From: JAICYJ01 sp963766445
GTDB lineage: Bacteria; Actinomycetota; Thermoleophilia; Gaiellales; JAICJC01
Reading direction: 5' to 3'
DNA: 64,000 bases
Assembly (NCBI GenBank): GCA_963766445.1
Contig: CAVXZW010000007.1
Coordinates: 1 to 64,000 of the forward strand
The translations under genes and the position numbers were made by a program. Below the pieces are notes generated by a model that saw only the letters and a program-made list of their open reading frames with translations, was not told the origin of the DNA and searched no databases. Positions 63,723 to 64,000 of this stretch are shown here, one piece after another (within the stretch, counting starts at the first letter, position 1; every line of letters begins with the position of its first letter).

Positions 63723-64000
63723 CGTCGCGCGAACGCCGCCCAGTCGCCGTACCGGAACACCTCGCGCAGGCCGGGGTCGGCGGACAGCGCCGCAACCGCC
63801 CTCGGCGTTGTCTTCGTGTTCACCAGCAGGTAGCGGACGTGGAAACGGTCGAGGATGGCGGCGCGCGCGGCCGGCGACGTGCCCGGCTCAAGCGCGATGT
63901 TGACCGCCCGTTTGCGCGCCACCGGCATGTTCCGCGGCTCGCCCCGCGCCCGCTCCAGCGGCAGCGCCATCGGGTAGACGGTGGCCTCGCCCGCCAGCTG
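63719..64000 (-). CDS. C-terminus of a probable membrane glycosyltransferase (partial)
   Basis: Ninety-three residues up to the stop at 63719-63721; the gene runs off the right edge. 'YPMALPLERARGEP', 'MPVARKRAVNIALEPG', 'ILDRFHVRYLLVN' and the terminal 'PGLREVFRYGDWAAFARR' resemble the periplasmic end of GT39/ArnT-like or DUF2079-type polytopic proteins, where a conserved R-Y-L-V/L strand and a final 'vf..gdw..y' strand close the domain. The internal ATG at 63970 is probably not the start. The family call is tentative. Confidence 0.5.
   Translation of the reverse strand, partial: QLAGEATVYPMALPLERARGEPRNMPVARKRAVNIALEPGTSPAARAAILDRFHVRYLLVNTKTTPRAVAALSADPGLREVFRYGDWAAFARR

Noticed and set aside
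1..64000. CRISPR arrays, insertion sequences, rRNA genes or prophage
   Set aside because: No regularly spaced repeats, transposase motifs, rRNA sequence or phage structural genes were recognised.

Overview
The window is very GC-rich (about 70% by eye) with GTG starts, many 1-4 base gene overlaps and long antisense ORFs. An F420-type luciferase-like oxidoreductase, DUF72 proteins and MttB-family methyltransferases point to an Actinomycetota genome, perhaps class Thermoleophilia (inference; there is no rRNA here). There are four tRNA genes (Asp, Val, Glu, Lys), no CRISPR array, no insertion sequence and no prophage. Many conserved genes are interrupted by single-base frameshifts, most of them apparent one-base insertions. 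This looks like consensus error in a draft or metagenome assembly more than decay, so interrupted genes are given at their full repaired extent and the breaks are noted.

Layout. 0-6 kb: the end of a flavin amine oxidase, an LLM oxidoreductase, a badly broken secreted protein, VOC, isochorismatase and cupin genes, a chimeric VOC pseudogene and a YcaQ-like protein. 6-11 kb: tRNA-Asp and a giant orphan histidine kinase with about eight tandem GAF domains. 11-19 kb: a TetR/SnoaL divergent pair, a lipoprotein, tRNA-Val, a small secreted protein that shares a domain with the broken one at 1.3-2.9 kb, a dCMP deaminase, a cell-wall NlpC/P60 hydrolase, and a metallo-beta-lactamase/rhodanese - rhodanese - DUF72 operon. 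19-31 kb: a molybdopterin oxidoreductase, a cation/proton antiporter behind a long hairpin, a putative glycoside hydrolase, an S51 peptidase, tRNA-Glu and tRNA-Lys, a membrane-anchored sulfatase, a ferritin-like protein, a deacetylase-like secreted protein, a second DUF72 protein and an alpha/beta hydrolase.

31-55 kb is the core of the window: a dense catabolic cluster for N-methylated (probably quaternary) amines. It holds two MttB-family methyltransferases without pyrrolysine, a corrinoid protein, a pterin methyltransferase, a RamA-like corrinoid reactivase, a divergent methylenetetrahydrofolate reductase-like protein, DUF1638, a Virulence_fact-family protein and a homocysteine methyltransferase. 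Alongside are oxidative parts: a TMADH/DgcA-like Fe-S flavoprotein, a two-domain dimethylglycine/sarcosine dehydrogenase, EtfAB, a DgcB-like membrane Fe-S oxidoreductase, and a P450 with its ferredoxin. A GFA protein and a zinc dehydrogenase are placed to handle formaldehyde. IclR, MarR and GntR regulators sit at the divergent points, and an IclR-type palindrome overlaps the IclR start. The proposed flow is: methyl group to corrinoid to tetrahydrofolate by MttB chemistry, remaining methyl groups removed oxidatively, and electrons passed through ETF to the membrane.

55-64 kb: a lipoprotein, a DUF4242 protein, a large LuxR-type ATPase regulator, a BBE-type flavin oxidase, a sulfite-oxidase-like molybdoenzyme, a monomeric sarcosine-oxidase-like enzyme, a VOC protein and the end of a probable membrane glycosyltransferase. 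A 29-bp inverted repeat encoding the start of the same peptide flanks the flavin oxidase/molybdoenzyme pair.
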